Positions 6,525-14,965 of a stretch of 59,345 nucleotides of DNA are shown in pieces. Position 1 is the first letter of the stretch. The number at the start of each line of letters is the position of its first letter. Origin of the DNA: an uncultured Flavobacteriaceae bacterium (GTDB lineage: Bacteria > Bacteroidota > Bacteroidia > Flavobacteriales > Flavobacteriaceae). A model generated the notes under the pieces. It was given only the letters and a program-made list of their open reading frames with translations. It ran no database searches and had not been told where the DNA came from. Location of the stretch: NCBI GenBank assembly GCA_905479835.1, contig CAJQNZ010000013.1, forward strand, positions 1 through 59,345, in the 5' to 3' direction. The position numbers and the translations under genes were made by a program.

Positions 6525-8114
6525 ATGTCTTTTTTAGAAGAATTAAAACGCAGAAGAACATTTGGTATTATTTCACATCCAGATGCTGGGAAAACGACAC
6601 TTACTGAAAAGTTATTACTTTTTGGTGGTGCAATTAAAGAGGCAGGAGCTGTGAAAAATAATAAAATCAAGAAAGGTGCAACTTCTGATTTTATGGAAAT
6701 TGAGCGTCAGAGAGGGATTTCTGTAGCTACTTCTGTATTGGCATTTATTTATAAAGATAAAAAAATAAATATTCTTGATACTCCAGGTCACAAGGATTTT
6801 GCTGAAGATACTTTTCGAACTTTAACTGCTGTTGATAGTGTTATCGTAGTAATTGATGTTGCTAAAGGTGTTGAAGAAATGACCGAAAGATTAGTAGAAG
6901 TATGTAGAATGCGTAACATTCCAATTATTGTTTTTATTAATAAAATGGATCGAGAAGGTAAAGACGCATTTGACTTGCTAGATGAAGTTGAACAAAAATT
7001 AAAATTGAGAGTATGCCCTTTAAGTTTTCCTATAGGCATGGGTTATGACTTTAAAGGAATCTATAATATATGGGAAGAAAAATTGAATTTATTCTCTGGA
7101 GATAAAAAACAGACAATTTCTGAAGGAATTGAGTTTAGTGATTTAGAAACTCCAGAATTGGATAAAATTATTGGAGAAAATGCGGCAAATACATTGCGTG
7201 AAGAACTTGAAATGGTAAAAGGAATCTATCCTGAATTCAACAAGGAAGAATACTTGGATGGAACATTGCAACCTGTATTTTTCGGATCAGCACTGAATAA
7301 TTTTGGTGTAAAAGAATTGCTGGATTGTTTTACTGAAATTGCTCCTACTCCTCAACCAAAAATGGCTGAAGAACGAATGGTTGATTCCAAAGAAAGAAAA
7401 TTGACAGGATTTGTCTTTAAAATTCATGCCAATATGGATCCAAAACATAGAGATCGATTGGCGTTTATAAAAATTGTTTCTGGTACTTTTAAAAGAAATG
7501 CACCCTACTTACACGTAAGAAACGGCAAAAAAATGAAGTTTTCAAGCCCAAATGCTTTTTTTGCTGAAAGAAAAGAAATTATTGATGAATCGTTTCCTGG
7601 AGATATTGTAGGACTACACGATACTGGAAATTTTAAAATCGGAGATACTTTAACAGAAGGTGAGCAATTGAATTTCAAAGGTATTCCTAGTTTCTCTCCT
7701 GAACATTTCCGTTATGTAAATAATGCAGACCCAATGAAATCTAAACAGTTGCAGAAAGGTCTTGAGCAATTAATGGATGAAGGTGTTGCTCAATTATTTA
7801 CTTTAGAATTAAACGGTAGAAAAGTAATAGGAACTGTTGGAGCGCTTCAATATGAAGTTATTCAATATCGTCTTGAACATGAATATGGTGCAAAATGTAC
7901 ATACGAAAACCTAGCAATGCACAAAGTATGTTGGGTACAACCAGAAGATCCAAAAAACGAGGAGTTTAAAGAATTTAAACGTGTTAAACAACGCTATCTA
8001 GCGAAAGATAAACAAAAAAGATTGGTTTTTTTAGCCGATTCTGCTTTTACAATTCAGATGACACAAAGTAAATATCCAACTGTGAAAATGCATTTTACAA
8101 GTGAGTTTATATAG
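6525..8114 (+). CDS. prfC: peptide chain release factor 3
   Basis: Translational GTPase that recycles class I release factors from the ribosome after termination. P-loop HPDAGKTT, switch region RGIS, DTPGH and NKMD motifs occupy the N-terminal 160 residues, followed by domain II and the RF3-specific C-terminal domain. From the ATG at 6525 the protein is 529 aa, the same as E. coli RF3. A frame extending upstream to 6480 is rejected because it would start before the -7 box. Divergent from idi. Confidence 0.95.
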   Translation: MSFLEELKRRRTFGIISHPDAGKTTLTEKLLLFGGAIKEAGAVKNNKIKKGATSDFMEIERQRGISVATSVLAFIYKDKKINILDTPGHKDFAEDTFRTLTAVDSVIVVIDVAKGVEEMTERLVEVCRMRNIPIIVFINKMDREGKDAFDLLDEVEQKLKLRVCPLSFPIGMGYDFKGIYNIWEEKLNLFSGDKKQTISEGIEFSDLETPELDKIIGENAANTLREELEMVKGIYPEFNKEEYLDGTLQPVFFGSALNNFGVKELLDCFTEIAPTPQPKMAEERMVDSKERKLTGFVFKIHANMDPKHRDRLAFIKIVSGTFKRNAPYLHVRNGKKMKFSSPNAFFAERKEIIDESFPGDIVGLHDTGNFKIGDTLTEGEQLNFKGIPSFSPEHFRYVNNADPMKSKQLQKGLEQLMDEGVAQLFTLELNGRKVIGTVGALQYEVIQYRLEHEYGAKCTYENLAMHKVCWVQPEDPKNEEFKEFKRVKQRYLAKDKQKRLVFLADSAFTIQMTQSKYPTVKMHFTSEFI

Positions 8115-8120
8115 GCAAGA

Positions 8121-8789
8121 TTATTCAATTATAAAGTCAAAATATTGATTTTTAAAAGGCTCTCCTCTTAACGTAAAATGCCACCATTCTTGGGGATAGT
8201 TCCTGAAGCCGTGTTTTATCATAATGGACTGCAGTAAATTTCTATTACTCTTTTGAGCATCAGTAATCCCTTCATAAGTAACCCAAGATTCTTTACCAAA
8301 ATAATCATAGGGAGTTCCCATGTCCATTTCTTTATTGGTTTTTAAATTTACTAAAGTTAGATCAATAGTACTTCCACTGCTATGCCTTGAACGCGTTGAA
8401 ATATAACCGTATTTGAATAAATTTTTCTTCGCTACATCAGGATAAAATACAGATTTATTTAAAGTGTCATTTAAGTTTCGTGCCCATTTTCGAAAGTGAT
8501 TTACTGCTCTTTGTGGACGATATGCATCAAATATTTTAAGAGAAAATCCCTTTTTTAATAGTTCATCTTGAACTTTTTTTAATGCTTTTGTAGCATCTAG
8601 TGTCAAGATTAATACATTTTCTTGATACCCTTCTATTGGATTTCCAACAAAATTATTCTCATGACAATAGCGCAAGTCAGAATGAACTAATGGTATCTCA
8701 TCTACTATATATACAAAACCTTCAGGCAATTGCGTATAGACTTCAACGCATAAAATAATAAGAAGTGAAAATATAAATAATTGTTTCAT
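8121..8789 (-). CDS. exported D-alanyl-D-alanine dipeptidase, VanX/DdpX-like (M15D)
   Basis: Zinc peptidase expected to split D-Ala-D-Ala in the periplasm. A signal peptide covers residues 1-20 (hydrophobic FIFSLLIILCV). Catalytic landmarks are Arg91 (DAYRPQ), the SRHSSGSTID motif with zinc ligands His136 and Asp143, and EWWHF with Glu201 and His204. The ATG at 8789 is preferred over the longer frame because it gives a clean signal peptide and 222 aa. There is no van cluster, so a role in murein turnover or D-Ala scavenging is more likely than glycopeptide resistance. Confidence 0.88.
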   Translation of the reverse strand: MKQLFIFSLLIILCVEVYTQLPEGFVYIVDEIPLVHSDLRYCHENNFVGNPIEGYQENVLILTLDATKALKKVQDELLKKGFSLKIFDAYRPQRAVNHFRKWARNLNDTLNKSVFYPDVAKKNLFKYGYISTRSRHSSGSTIDLTLVNLKTNKEMDMGTPYDYFGKESWVTYEGITDAQKSNRNLLQSIMIKHGFRNYPQEWWHFTLRGEPFKNQYFDFIIE

Positions 8790-8843
8790 AAGAGCTAATG
8801 TAATAAAATCAAACAAAAGTGTGATTATTAAAAAAAATGGCAT

Positions 8844-8851
8844 TATATTTG
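8844..8851 (+). promoter_or_regulatory. -7 box for the cold-shock gene
   Basis: TATATTTG, a perfect TAnnTTTG, 35 bp before the csp ATG. The implied leader of about 30 nt is AT-rich. Confidence 0.5.
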
Positions 8852-8886
8852 CAATTAGTAAATTTTAATAATTAAAACACAATAAC

Positions 8887-9078
8887 ATGAATCAAGGAAC
8901 AGTAAAATTTTTCAACGATGCCAAAGGATTTGGTTTCATCACTGAAGAAGGTTCAAACAAAGAACATTTTGTTCACATTTCTGGAGTAATCGACGAAATT
9001 CGCGAAGGTGATACAGTTGAATTTGAACTTCAAGAAGGTAAAAAAGGATTAAACGCAGTAAATGTAAAAGTAATTTAA
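8887..9078 (+). CDS. cold-shock domain protein (CspA family)
   Basis: Single-stranded nucleic-acid chaperone of 63 aa that would melt RNA structure and support translation, particularly in the cold. RNP1 appears as KGFGFI (residues 13-18) and RNP2 as HFVHI (27-31). It is a lone cold-shock domain with no extension. It is monocistronic, with a clear -7 box upstream and a strong terminator 24 bp after the stop. The leader is short, unlike the long thermosensor leader of E. coli cspA. Confidence 0.93.
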   Translation: MNQGTVKFFNDAKGFGFITEEGSNKEHFVHISGVIDEIREGDTVEFELQEGKKGLNAVNVKVI

Positions 9079-9102
9079 TATATACTTCTCCTAATTTTTT
9101 AC

Positions 9103-9133
9103 AAAAGCCCATCAATTATGATGGGCTTTTTTT
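9103..9133 (+). terminator. intrinsic terminator after csp
   Basis: AAAAGCCCATCA and TGATGGGCTTTT around a 4-base loop, ending in T7. Confidence 0.85.
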
Positions 9134-9203
9134 ATGTGTAAGTATTCATTATCATAAATTTAAAACTCTTCTGAATTTCTGAGTATTTATTTTTGCTTTT
9201 GAC

Positions 9204-9211
9204 TACATTTG
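9204..9211 (+). promoter_or_regulatory. -7 box very close to the smpB start
   Basis: TACATTTG ends only five bases before the smpB ATG at 9217, implying a leader of about 0-3 nt if it is used. The -33 element is poor. Confidence 0.4.
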
Positions 9212-9216
9212 CATCA

Positions 9217-9672
9217 ATGCATAATAAGGTAAACATACAGAATAAAAAAGCACGTTTCGAATATGAAATTCTAGACAAGTATGTTGCTGGAATAAAGTTA
9301 AGTGGTACTGAAATAAAAAGTATTCGACTTAGCAAAGCTCGAATAACAGAGAGTTTCTGTGAATTTAACGAGAATGGAGAACTTTATGTAATTAACATGT
9401 TCATTGATGAATATATGCATGGAAGCCATTACAATCATAAACCAAAAAGTGCTCGAAAACTTCTTTTAAACAAACGTGAACTTAAAAAACTTGAAAAAGA
9501 AATTCAAAATGTAGGTCTTACCATCATTCCACTTAAACTTTTTATGACAGATAAGGGTTGGGCCAAATTAGAAATAGCATTGTGTAAAGGAAAAAAATTA
9601 TACGACAAGCGAGAAACAATGAAAGATCGAGATAACAAACGTGATTTAGCAAGAATAAAAAAAGATTTTTAA
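9217..9672 (+). CDS. smpB: SsrA-binding protein SmpB
   Basis: Binds tmRNA and delivers it to stalled ribosomes for trans-translation. The N-terminal NKKARFEYEILDKYVAGI and GTEIKSIR strands and the C-terminal basic tail (KKLYDKRETMKDRD near residues 128-141) are standard SmpB signatures. The ATG at 9217 gives 151 aa; a TTG eight codons earlier is rejected because homologues start at the MHNKVN position. The stop overlaps the next ATG (TAATG), so smpB is coupled to a UbiA family gene. No tmRNA gene was found in the window. Confidence 0.95.
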   Translation: MHNKVNIQNKKARFEYEILDKYVAGIKLSGTEIKSIRLSKARITESFCEFNENGELYVINMFIDEYMHGSHYNHKPKSARKLLLNKRELKKLEKEIQNVGLTIIPLKLFMTDKGWAKLEIALCKGKKLYDKRETMKDRDNKRDLARIKKDF

Positions 9673-10589
9673 TGAATGTAGTAAAGTTTTTCAATTTAAT
9701 ACGATGGAAAAACCTTATGTTGATTGCAATAATGCAACTTTTTACCTATATTTTTTTACTGTCAAATACTTCTTTTGAAACTCCTCTTACAACTATTCTC
9801 TTCTACTTATTAATCGTAACTACTCTTTTAATAACTGCTTCTGGATACATTATAAATGACATCATAGATGTAAAAGGAGATCTAATAAACAAGTACCATA
9901 AAACGATTATTACTAAAGATATTTCAATTAGCAATGCATTAAAAATATATAAAATTTTTATTTCTCTTGGAATACTAATTGGAAGTTATATTGCTTTTAA
10001 AATTGACAAACCTTTATACACACTTTTGTTCATAGGAATTTCAGTTCTACTCTATTATTATTCCAAAATTCTTAAAGGCACATTGATTATTGGGAATCTA
10101 GCAGTTTCATTATTACTTGCATTTAGCATGATTATTATTTTAATATTTCATGATCCTCAGATTTTAAATCCTGTAGAATCGGAATTATATATTAAAATTC
10201 AATTGATAATTGTAATCTATGCTGTTTTTTCTTTTTTACTAAATTTAATTCGTGAAATTATAAAGGATATAGAAGATGTAAATGGTGATTACCATCAGAA
10301 TTACAAAACACTTCCGATTATAATTGGTCAAAAAAGAGCAAGAAATTGTGTGATTTCAATTTCAATAATCACACTTCTTTTGATGTTTATTATTATACTT
10401 AATTTAATAGATTACTTCACATTAAGTTTCTTTTATGGTTTGATATTTATCATGATCCCATTTATATATTTTATATCTAAATTATGGTACGCTGAAACTT
10501 TAAACAACTATAAATATTTAAGTAAATTGCTAAAAATCATTATTTTGCTAGGAATAATTTCAATTCCCATAATTTCAATTTATATCTAA
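9672..10589 (+). CDS. UbiA family prenyltransferase
   Basis: Integral membrane enzyme that transfers a polyprenyl chain to an acceptor. The two Asp-rich motifs are NDIIDVKGD (residues 62-70) and KDIEDVNGD (near 200-208). Seven to nine hydrophobic helices span the rest, and 305 aa is usual. Isoleucine-rich composition reflects membrane location and low GC. Flavobacterial homologues are often annotated as geranylgeranylglycerol-phosphate geranylgeranyltransferase; quinone or haem synthesis are alternatives. Start codon overlaps the smpB stop by one base, and maf follows after a 1-bp gap. Confidence 0.87.
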   Translation: MNVVKFFNLIRWKNLMLIAIMQLFTYIFLLSNTSFETPLTTILFYLLIVTTLLITASGYIINDIIDVKGDLINKYHKTIITKDISISNALKIYKIFISLGILIGSYIAFKIDKPLYTLLFIGISVLLYYYSKILKGTLIIGNLAVSLLLAFSMIIILIFHDPQILNPVESELYIKIQLIIVIYAVFSFLLNLIREIIKDIEDVNGDYHQNYKTLPIIIGQKRARNCVISISIITLLLMFIIILNLIDYFTLSFFYGLIFIMIPFIYFISKLWYAETLNNYKYLSKLLKIIILLGIISIPIISIYI

Positions 10590-10590
10590 A

Positions 10591-11169
10591 ATGCTTTCAA
10601 CTAAACTAAACAAATATTCAATAATTCTTGCTTCTGGTTCACCAAGAAGGCAAAAATTTTTAAGAGATTTAGAAATTGATTTCACAATTAAATTACGTGA
10701 AATAGAAGAAATATATCCTGCCAATTTAAAAGGTGTAGAAATTACAGATTACCTTGCTGAATTGAAATCAAGTAGTTATGATGATTTGAAAAAAAATGAA
10801 ATATTAATTACTTCAGATACGATTGTATGGCTTGAAAACAAAGCAATAGGAAAACCAAAAGACAGAAATGACGCCATAAAAATATTGATGCAGTTATCTG
10901 GAAAGAAACACGAAGTGATGACTTCTATTTGTTTAAAAACTATTGATTCAATAAAAATAGTTAACGATATTACACAAGTCTATTTTAAAGTATTAACTCA
11001 AGAAGAAGTTGAATATTATGTAGATAATTTCAAGCCTTATGATAAGGCAGGAGCGTATGGAATTCAAGATTGGATAGGATATATAGGTGTTGAAAAAATT
11101 GAAGGTAGTTTTTTCAATGTTATGGGATTACCTGTTCATAAGTTATATACAGAATTGTTGAAATTTTAG
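10591..11169 (+). CDS. Maf-like nucleoside triphosphate pyrophosphatase
   Basis: Hydrolyses non-canonical or modified nucleoside triphosphates to monophosphates (house-cleaning). The ASGSPRRQKFL signature (residues 14-24) is diagnostic, followed by a SDTIVW segment with the catalytic Asp and KPKDRNDA. The length is 192 aa. It is the third gene of the smpB-ubiA-maf run (1-bp gap to the prenyltransferase). Substrate subgroup (dTTP/UTP versus m7GTP) not resolved. Confidence 0.92.
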   Translation: MLSTKLNKYSIILASGSPRRQKFLRDLEIDFTIKLREIEEIYPANLKGVEITDYLAELKSSSYDDLKKNEILITSDTIVWLENKAIGKPKDRNDAIKILMQLSGKKHEVMTSICLKTIDSIKIVNDITQVYFKVLTQEEVEYYVDNFKPYDKAGAYGIQDWIGYIGVEKIEGSFFNVMGLPVHKLYTELLKF

Positions 11170-11191
11170 ATTCAATTCAAACTCAAATAAT

Positions 11192-11199
11192 TATTTTTG
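11192..11199 (+). promoter_or_regulatory. -7 box for the transketolase subunit
   Basis: TATTTTTG fits TAnnTTTG and lies 24 bp before the ATG. It suggests the gene is not merely read through from maf. Confidence 0.45.
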
Positions 11200-11223
11200 C
11201 TTACAACAACATTAACTATTCAA

Positions 11224-12177
11224 ATGAAAAAATACACTTTTACAGAAAAGAAAGATACAAGATCAGGTTTTGGAGATGGTCTTACAGAATTAGGAAGAAC
11301 CAATCCGAATGTAGTTGCTTTATGTGCCGATTTAATTGGTTCACTTAAAATGCAAGATTTTATTGATGAGAATCCTGAGCGTTTTTTCCAAATTGGGATT
11401 GCTGAAGCCAATATGATGGGTATTGCTGCTGGATTAACTATCGGGGGAAAAATTCCTTTTACAGGAACATTTGCCAATTTCTCTACTGGAAGAGTATATG
11501 ATCAGATCCGTCAATCTATTGCATATTCTGATAAAAACGTAAAAATATGTGCTTCACATGCTGGACTTACACTTGGAGAAGATGGAGCAACACATCAAAT
11601 ATTAGAAGACATCGGATTGATGAAAATGCTTCCAGAAATGACTGTTATCAATACATGTGATTATAACCAGACCAAAGCAGCAACTATAGCGATAGCAGAA
11701 CATAAAGGACCTGTGTATTTACGTTTCGGAAGACCTAAAGTTCCTGTTTATATGCCAGAAAACGAAAAATTTATCATCGGTAAAGCAATTCAATTAACGG
11801 AAGGTACTGATGTTACTATTGTTGCCACAGGACACCTAGTATGGGAAGCATTACAAGCTTCAGAACAATTGGAGGCGATGGGCGTAAGTGCCGAAGTAAT
11901 CAATATCCATACTATCAAGCCATTGGACGAAGAAGCGATTTTAACATCAGTTGCAAAAACAAAATGTATAGTTACAGCTGAAGAACATAATAAGTATGGA
12001 GGATTAGGAGAGAGTGTTGCAAGATGCCTATCTACAAACAACCCTACACCACAAGAATTTGTTGCTGTAAATGATAGTTTTGGAGAATCTGGTACGCCCG
12101 AACAACTGATGGAAAAATATGGATTAAATGCTGCTGCAATAGTAAAGGCTGTTAAAAAAGTAGTTGATAGAAAATAA
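11224..12177 (+). CDS. transketolase C-terminal subunit
   Basis: Pyrimidine-binding plus C-terminal half of a two-subunit transketolase of the pentose phosphate pathway. GIAEANMMGIAAGL carries the Glu that contacts the thiamine diphosphate pyrimidine, and SHAGLTLGEDGATHQ is the conserved second block. At 317 aa it corresponds to the C-terminal half of a full enzyme. The N-terminal thiamine-pyrophosphate-binding half is not adjacent and does not appear elsewhere in the window. The ATG at 11224 is preferred over a TTG at 11197, which lies inside the -7 box. Confidence 0.92.
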   Translation: MKKYTFTEKKDTRSGFGDGLTELGRTNPNVVALCADLIGSLKMQDFIDENPERFFQIGIAEANMMGIAAGLTIGGKIPFTGTFANFSTGRVYDQIRQSIAYSDKNVKICASHAGLTLGEDGATHQILEDIGLMKMLPEMTVINTCDYNQTKAATIAIAEHKGPVYLRFGRPKVPVYMPENEKFIIGKAIQLTEGTDVTIVATGHLVWEALQASEQLEAMGVSAEVINIHTIKPLDEEAILTSVAKTKCIVTAEEHNKYGGLGESVARCLSTNNPTPQEFVAVNDSFGESGTPEQLMEKYGLNAAAIVKAVKKVVDRK

Positions 12178-12224
12178 ATTTAAATTATTTTCGTTTTAAT
12201 TATATAATTTAAAATTAAAAAACG

Positions 12225-12800
12225 ATGAAAAAATTACTAGTATTAGCAATATGTATTTTAGGGTCAACAATCTCTTATGGACAATTGGAATATGGAGTTA
12301 AAGCTGGTCTTAATTTCAATACGAATGGTGACTTAACGCAAATAGGAACAGATATTAATAATATTGATCCAGATAGTAAAACTGGATTTCATATTGGTGT
12401 TTACGCAAAAAGTAGTGGTGCATCATCATTGTATTTACGACCAGAATTAATCTTTACAAAAACTAAAAGTGATTATGACGGAGCTGCTTTTGACATGAGC
12501 AAATTAGATCTACCTATTTTAGTTGGATATGAAATTTTCAAGCCTCTTAGTATTTTTGCAGGACCATCTTTACAATATATTTTAAATACAGATTTAAAAG
12601 GTATACAACTTGATGATGTAAAAAATGATTTTTCTGTAGGAATAAATATTGGAGCTGCATTACAATTTGACGGATTTGGAGTTGATGTGAGATACGAAAA
12701 GGGTTTGTCAGAAAATTTAGCAGAATTTGCAGGTATTTCGTCATCTAGATTAGACACAAGACCCGAGCAATTTATTGTTAGTTTGTCCTTAAAATTATAA
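12225..12800 (+). CDS. outer membrane beta-barrel protein (PorT-like fold)
   Basis: Secreted 191-aa barrel. Signal peptide of about 19 residues ends at ISYGQ, followed by an N-terminal strand YGVKAGLNF and amphipathic strands ending in an aromatic/aliphatic pattern (FIVSLSLKL) typical of a C-terminal beta signal. It belongs to the PorT/OMP_b-brl_2 type barrels common in Bacteroidota. The next gene is a paralogue. Followed by its own terminator. Cargo or function unknown. Confidence 0.82.
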   Translation: MKKLLVLAICILGSTISYGQLEYGVKAGLNFNTNGDLTQIGTDINNIDPDSKTGFHIGVYAKSSGASSLYLRPELIFTKTKSDYDGAAFDMSKLDLPILVGYEIFKPLSIFAGPSLQYILNTDLKGIQLDDVKNDFSVGINIGAALQFDGFGVDVRYEKGLSENLAEFAGISSSRLDTRPEQFIVSLSLKL

Positions 12801-12820
12801 AATAATACAATTTAGTATTA

Positions 12821-12853
12821 AAAAATGCTCTTAAAGTTAAGAGCATTTTTTTT
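12821..12853 (+). terminator. intrinsic terminator after the first barrel gene
   Basis: AATGCTCTTAA and TTAAGAGCATT with a minimal loop, then T8. Confidence 0.85.
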
Positions 12854-12925
12854 GTAATAAAATTTAACTTAAATAAAATTTATATATTTATAAAAAAATT
12901 GTAATATCAACTAACCAGATTTATT

Positions 12926-13645
12926 ATGAAAAAAAGTATACTGTTTTCAATATTATTTATTGGATTTCATTCATTCATTAGTGCTCAAGAGTTAAAAATG
13001 GGTGTTAAAGGTGGAATAAATAATTATTCCATTGGAGAATTATTTCATCTTGGAGTTGGTTCATCAGGCGCAAATATAACTCCAGTAGATGACACTTATT
13101 TTGCAGCAGAAAAAGGAATGAATAAGCAGTATGGATTGTTCTTTATGGCAAATTTTGATAAGTTTTTTATTAGACCAGAAATTATGATCACTTCGATAGA
13201 AAACACATACGGTCTAGGTTTAAGAGATTCGAAATGGACAGCATCTAAGGTAGATGTACCGATTTTATTTGGGTACTACATTTATTATCCTATTGCTATT
13301 TATGCTGGACCAGAATTGAGTAACCTATCAGATATGGAGTTGGAAGGTTTAGAAACCAATTTAACACCTTTAATTTACAATAAGACAACTCTCAACATGA
13401 ATGTTGGAGTATTAATTGATTTTAAAAATTTCGGGGTAGATATAAGATATGCTCGTGGAATATCAAAATTTGAAGAACAAAGAATTGATATGAATAGAGG
13501 TAATTACGGGACTAATATTGGTTATTTACAAGAATACACTCCGAGTCAGTTTAGTTTAAGTTTGCATATAAATATTCTTGATTTCAGTACTTTAAAAAAA
13601 TCAAGAGGTCCTGGTTCAGATTGGAGAAACCATAGGAATTTATAA
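12926..13645 (+). CDS. outer membrane beta-barrel protein, paralogue of the preceding gene
   Basis: 239 aa with signal peptide ending SFISAQ. It shares the MGVKGGINNYS-type first strand, a VDVPILFGYY strand and a FGVDIRYARG strand with the upstream barrel (KLDLPILVGYE and FGVDVRYEKG), so the two arose by duplication. It has an extra loop near residues 45-70 and a basic C-terminal extension after the last strand (KSRGPGSDW), which is odd because barrels usually end at the final strand. Function unknown. Confidence 0.8.
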   Translation: MKKSILFSILFIGFHSFISAQELKMGVKGGINNYSIGELFHLGVGSSGANITPVDDTYFAAEKGMNKQYGLFFMANFDKFFIRPEIMITSIENTYGLGLRDSKWTASKVDVPILFGYYIYYPIAIYAGPELSNLSDMELEGLETNLTPLIYNKTTLNMNVGVLIDFKNFGVDIRYARGISKFEEQRIDMNRGNYGTNIGYLQEYTPSQFSLSLHINILDFSTLKKSRGPGSDWRNHRNL

Positions 13646-13649
13646 AAAT

Positions 13650-13679
13650 AAAAAAACTCGCAAATTGCGAGTTTTTTTA
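13650..13679. terminator. bidirectional terminator between convergent genes
   Basis: AAAAACTCGC and GCGAGTTTTT around a short loop, with A- and T-runs on both sides. It serves the barrel gene (plus) and the FKBP gene (minus). Confidence 0.85.
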
Positions 13680-13681
13680 TT

Positions 13682-14515
13682 TTAACTATCTGAATCTAAA
13701 TAATCTGGAATTCCATCTCCATCACTATCATCATTCCTAGGATCTCCATCACCATCAGCATCTTCGTTTATTGTTAATTTACCATCATTATCATCATCTG
13801 GATCGACAAAATTAGAAAGTGCATCACTATCCGTATTATCATTCGTCACTTCTCCATCACCATCAATATCTTCATCATTAGTAGGTATTCCATCATTATC
13901 ATGATCCGCTGGCTTAGAAAATTGTAAATCAATTTTAAAGACCAAAGGAGAATTTGCCGGAATTAATGTACGTGGAGCATTTCTATATCCAAGTCCTGAA
14001 GGAAAAAATAAAAACCCTTTAGTTGTATCAGTAAAAGATAATGGTTCATTGGGCTGTGATGTATTTAATCCTCCTTTAAAATTAATAAATCCATAAGACC
14101 ATCCAGAAACCACTTCCAATAAATTAATCCAAGGATTTCCTACTGCAATGCTAGGACGATCATCAAATACAGTACCGTCTAATAATTCACCACGATAAGT
14201 AGTCAATATGTCATCATATCTAGAAGGAGTATATCCAGAACCTTGTTCTAATATCATATAATATAATTTATAATCAATTTCATTCTCAACAACATTCTGA
14301 ACAGTAACCTGACTCATAAGCGTAGTTTCATTATTTGAAACTACATCAATAACATCTAAATCAGCATCATAATAATGTGTTTCTAAATAATCAATTAATA
14401 TCTTATCGTCAATCTTTGCTTGTTCTGCATGATCAAATACTTGAACTACATCATCATCACAGGAAATAAATATCATTAACAATACTAAAATTAATCCAAT
14501 ATTTTTTATCTTCAT
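13682..14515 (-). CDS. FKBP-type peptidyl-prolyl isomerase lipoprotein with TSP3-like calcium repeats
   Basis: Envelope lipoprotein. A type II signal (ILVLLMIFISC, Cys at residue 19) is followed by three Asp residues. A predicted FKBP domain spans about residues 85-200 (TYRGELLDGTVFDDR, then FFPSGLGYRNA). The last 70 residues are Asp-rich thrombospondin type 3-like repeats (DGDGIPDYLDSDS and similar) expected to bind calcium. The ATG at 14515 places the lipobox correctly; the longer frame adds eight implausible residues. The acidic run after the Cys resembles surface-export signals of Bacteroidota lipoproteins (inference). Confidence 0.87.
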   Translation of the reverse strand: MKIKNIGLILVLLMIFISCDDDVVQVFDHAEQAKIDDKILIDYLETHYYDADLDVIDVVSNNETTLMSQVTVQNVVENEIDYKLYYMILEQGSGYTPSRYDDILTTYRGELLDGTVFDDRPSIAVGNPWINLLEVVSGWSYGFINFKGGLNTSQPNEPLSFTDTTKGFLFFPSGLGYRNAPRTLIPANSPLVFKIDLQFSKPADHDNDGIPTNDEDIDGDGEVTNDNTDSDALSNFVDPDDDNDGKLTINEDADGDGDPRNDDSDGDGIPDYLDSDS

Positions 14516-14593
14516 TTTCTTAAAAATTTGAGATCGCAAGATACAATTTTCATACCTTTGTTTAAAGCTTAATTAGAAATTTTAACTTTTTAT

Positions 14594-14962
14594 ATGAGGA
14601 TAGATAAATATTTATGGTCTATACGCTATTTTAAGACAAGAAGTATTGCTACAGATGCGTGTAAAAAAGGACATGTAAAGATCAATAAATCATCTGTAAA
14701 ACCATCTAAAATAGTATTCAATGGTGAAGAAATTTCTATTAGAAAGAATCAGATTAACTATCGAATTATTATTTTAGACATTCCCAATAACCGTGTAGGA
14801 GCGAAATTAGTAGATTTATATCGTAAAGATATCACTCCCAAAGAAGAATTTGAAAAACAAGATTTATTAAAATATTCTAAAGATTATTATAGAAAGAATG
14901 GTGCTGGAAGACCAACAAAAAAAGACAGAAGAGATATCGAAAATTTTAATACGGAAGCATAA
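14594..14962 (+). CDS. S4 domain RNA-binding protein, Hsp15 family
   Basis: Small ribosome-associated protein. An S4 domain covers residues 1-60 (MRIDKYLWSIRYFKTRS, then ACKKGHVKIN), followed by a basic tail (KNGAGRPTKKDRRD). E. coli Hsp15 (HslR) binds 50S subunits carrying stalled nascent chains; that role is inferred here. The 122-aa length matches. It starts a two-gene run with the phosphoribosyltransferase 3 bp downstream. Confidence 0.87.
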   Translation: MRIDKYLWSIRYFKTRSIATDACKKGHVKINKSSVKPSKIVFNGEEISIRKNQINYRIIILDIPNNRVGAKLVDLYRKDITPKEEFEKQDLLKYSKDYYRKNGAGRPTKKDRRDIENFNTEA

Positions 14963-14965
14963 ATT

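Noticed and set aside
8121..8789. Vancomycin resistance gene vanX
   Set aside because: Lone VanX-type dipeptidase without vanH, vanA or regulators; more likely cell-wall dipeptide metabolism.
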